From Thermosporothrix hazakensis (GTDB lineage Bacteria; Chloroflexota; Ktedonobacteria; Ktedonobacterales; Ktedonobacteraceae), in assembly GCF_003253565.1 (NCBI RefSeq), contig NZ_QKUF01000041.1:1-42666 (forward strand): a DNA stretch of 42,666 nt. Reading direction: 5' to 3'. Position 1 is the first letter of the stretch, and each line of letters opens with the position of its first letter. The notes below the pieces were generated by a model, which did not search any database, was not told the origin of the DNA, and saw nothing but the letters and a program-made list of their open reading frames with translations. The position numbers and the translations under genes are program-made. Shown here piece by piece: positions 41,635-42,666 of this stretch.

Positions 41635-42666
41635 GAGCGCGCCCCTGCCGGTCGACAGGTGCAGAGGATGGCACGAGCATCTGCTGCGAGTTGCTCATTG
41701 CGTCCTCGGCTGTCGTGAGCAGGAGCGTGAAGAGGCCGGGGGGTTCCTCGGCAGGAGTCGTCGAGGTGCGCCGTGAGCGCCTGGGAGATGGTTTCCGTAG
41801 CCGTTGGAGGTGTTCCGGATGACCAAAGCGAAGTGATACCCGGGGTGTGGAAACCGTGTCCGTGCAGCGACGGTGGGACAGGTGCTGCTGCTGGGCTGCG
41901 GCAGCATGTTCCGTTGCCTGCGATGATGGCGTGCGTATCCGCGCCACGGAGCGCTGAGCCTGCTGCGGGACCGGAGTGCTTTGCGCTCGGTGCCCTGCCC
42001 CGGCAGATGTGGGCGCTTGCTCGGTCTGCCGCCTGGATGAGCGCGGTTTCCGCTGAGAGGCGGCACGCACTTGCTGGATATGCTCCGGGTTGCCAAAGAC
42101 CAGGGTAGCGCGTGATCCAGGGATGACAGGAGGGCGCTGTTCTGTTTGTGCTGATGTGGTCGTTGGAGCAGGCGTTGTCTCGCCAGCAGGACCGGAAGCC
42201 GCACCCTGAGTTGCCCGCCGTCGGGGGCGTGGTCCTGCTGATGCAGGCGTCGTCGCTCGGCTTGCCTTCTGTCCGGGTCGCTGTGACCCTGCCTGTCTGG
42301 TTGTCGTCTGCGGTGACCTGGGATGCGCTGTCCTCTCTGCCAGGACCTCACCGGGAACCGCGGCCTCAGCCGTTAAGACCTGTGCCGGAGGGTATTGCTC
42401 GACGGGCGTGCTTGACCTGGCTCTGGTGCGCTGCTTCGGTGGATGCGATGCGTTTGGTCTGACGGCCGGCTGCGGTGACCTGGGATGCGCTTCAGCTGGA
42501 ACCACAGACGCGGGAGAGGGAAGCGTTCTCACCTCGCGCTGTGAAGCACTGGTGCTGGCAGTCTGGACTTCCGATGCTGGTAGCGTCGCGGGGACCCGTG
42601 GCGGGAGCAAGGCCGCAGGCGTCTCCGTCGGGATTGGGCTTGCCGTGACCGCGGCGGTGTGGCTGG
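41354..42666 (-). CDS. Pro/Arg-rich protein with three FGxPE repeats, 3' part
   Basis: At least 437 codons are open to the right window edge, so the start lies outside. The sequence is rich in Pro, Ala, Arg, Ser and Thr and must be mostly disordered. Three copies of a short motif stand out: RATLVFGNPEHIQQVRAAS, RVSLRFGHPEHLQRLRKPS and PGALVFGKPERPLRTRRRA. Each is followed by basic residues. Conservation of the repeat only in this frame argues for real coding despite plus-strand frames opposite. It could be the tail of a larger element protein, for example a relaxase or DNA-binding protein, but nothing in the window shows that. The gene ends 6 bases beyond a hairpin. Confidence 0.55.
   Translation of the reverse strand, partial: SHTAAVTASPIPTETPAALLPPRVPATLPASEVQTASTSASQREVRTLPSPASVVPAEAHPRSPQPAVRPNASHPPKQRTRARSSTPVEQYPPAQVLTAEAAVPGEVLAERTAHPRSPQTTTRQAGSQRPGQKASRATTPASAGPRPRRRATQGAASGPAGETTPAPTTTSAQTEQRPPVIPGSRATLVFGNPEHIQQVRAASQRKPRSSRRQTEQAPTSAGAGHRAQSTPVPQQAQRSVARIRTPSSQATEHAAAAQQQHLSHRRCTDTVSTPRVSLRFGHPEHLQRLRKPSPRRSRRTSTTPAEEPPGLFTLLLTTAEDAMSNSQQMLVPSSAPVDRQGRALRRSGHASTGPLAETTLPAPSQTSDLPSASDRSHQRSHPSVCPGALVFGKPERPLRTRRRARSTQEVGGTISQCPFWTETDTEEHPTSLPPRR

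Overview
The window looks like a chromosomal segment of a Gram-positive-type (monoderm) bacterium, most probably a Ktedonobacteria-like member of the Chloroflexota, carrying a large mobile element. This assignment is inferred from a SARP/BTAD regulator, HTH-NACHT and FHA/serine-threonine-kinase proteins, IS630-type relics and a conjugation apparatus without outer-membrane parts. No rRNA or tRNA gene was seen, and I ran no database search.

Layout. (1) 1-1.75 kb: the 3' end of moaC, then a decayed IS630-type transposase that abuts a decayed second copy of one end of the mobile element. (2) 1.75-6.7 kb, minus strand: a SARP-type regulator, a SLOG-Nudix fusion, a lasso-peptide-B2-like transglutaminase and a TPR protein, in that transcriptional order. 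(3) 7-7.9 kb, plus strand: small genes, an XRE regulator and a strong terminator. (4) 8-19.7 kb, minus strand: a tightly packed type IV secretion/conjugation operon. From its 5' end it encodes a LOG-like protein, a lipoprotein, VirB6/TrbL, a CHAP peptidase plus lytic transglycosylase, VirB2-like pilin, PrgI/VirB3-like protein, VirB4, VirD4 and a replication-relaxation-like protein. Several junctions are ATGA overlaps. (5) 20-32.5 kb: cargo and signalling genes, namely an HTH-NACHT membrane protein, an FAD oxidoreductase, pseudogene debris, a TPR kinase, an FHA-winged-helix regulator, a membrane protein and an FHA-kinase. (6) 33.3-41 kb, plus strand: a plasmid-like core with an XRE regulator, an FtsK/HerA-like translocase, a ParM-like actin preceded by a duplicated dyad operator, small proteins, a replication initiator with iterons inside its own coding sequence, and a DnaC-type helicase loader. 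(7) The right edge holds the 3' part of a Pro/Arg-rich repeat protein on the minus strand.

The parts fit an integrated conjugative plasmid or an ICE with its own replication and partition. The initiator/loader pair with in-gene iterons followed by an A-rich tract has the architecture of the lambda O-P origin. No integrase and no recognisable relaxase domain are in the window, and the right end of the element lies outside it.

Several genes are interrupted: VirB6 by one in-frame TAG, and CHAP/SLT, HTH-NACHT and a gene after dnaC by single frame changes. Each of these three frame changes would be repaired by one extra G or C in a short G/C run. Whether these are sequencing errors, decay or recoding cannot be settled from the sequence alone.
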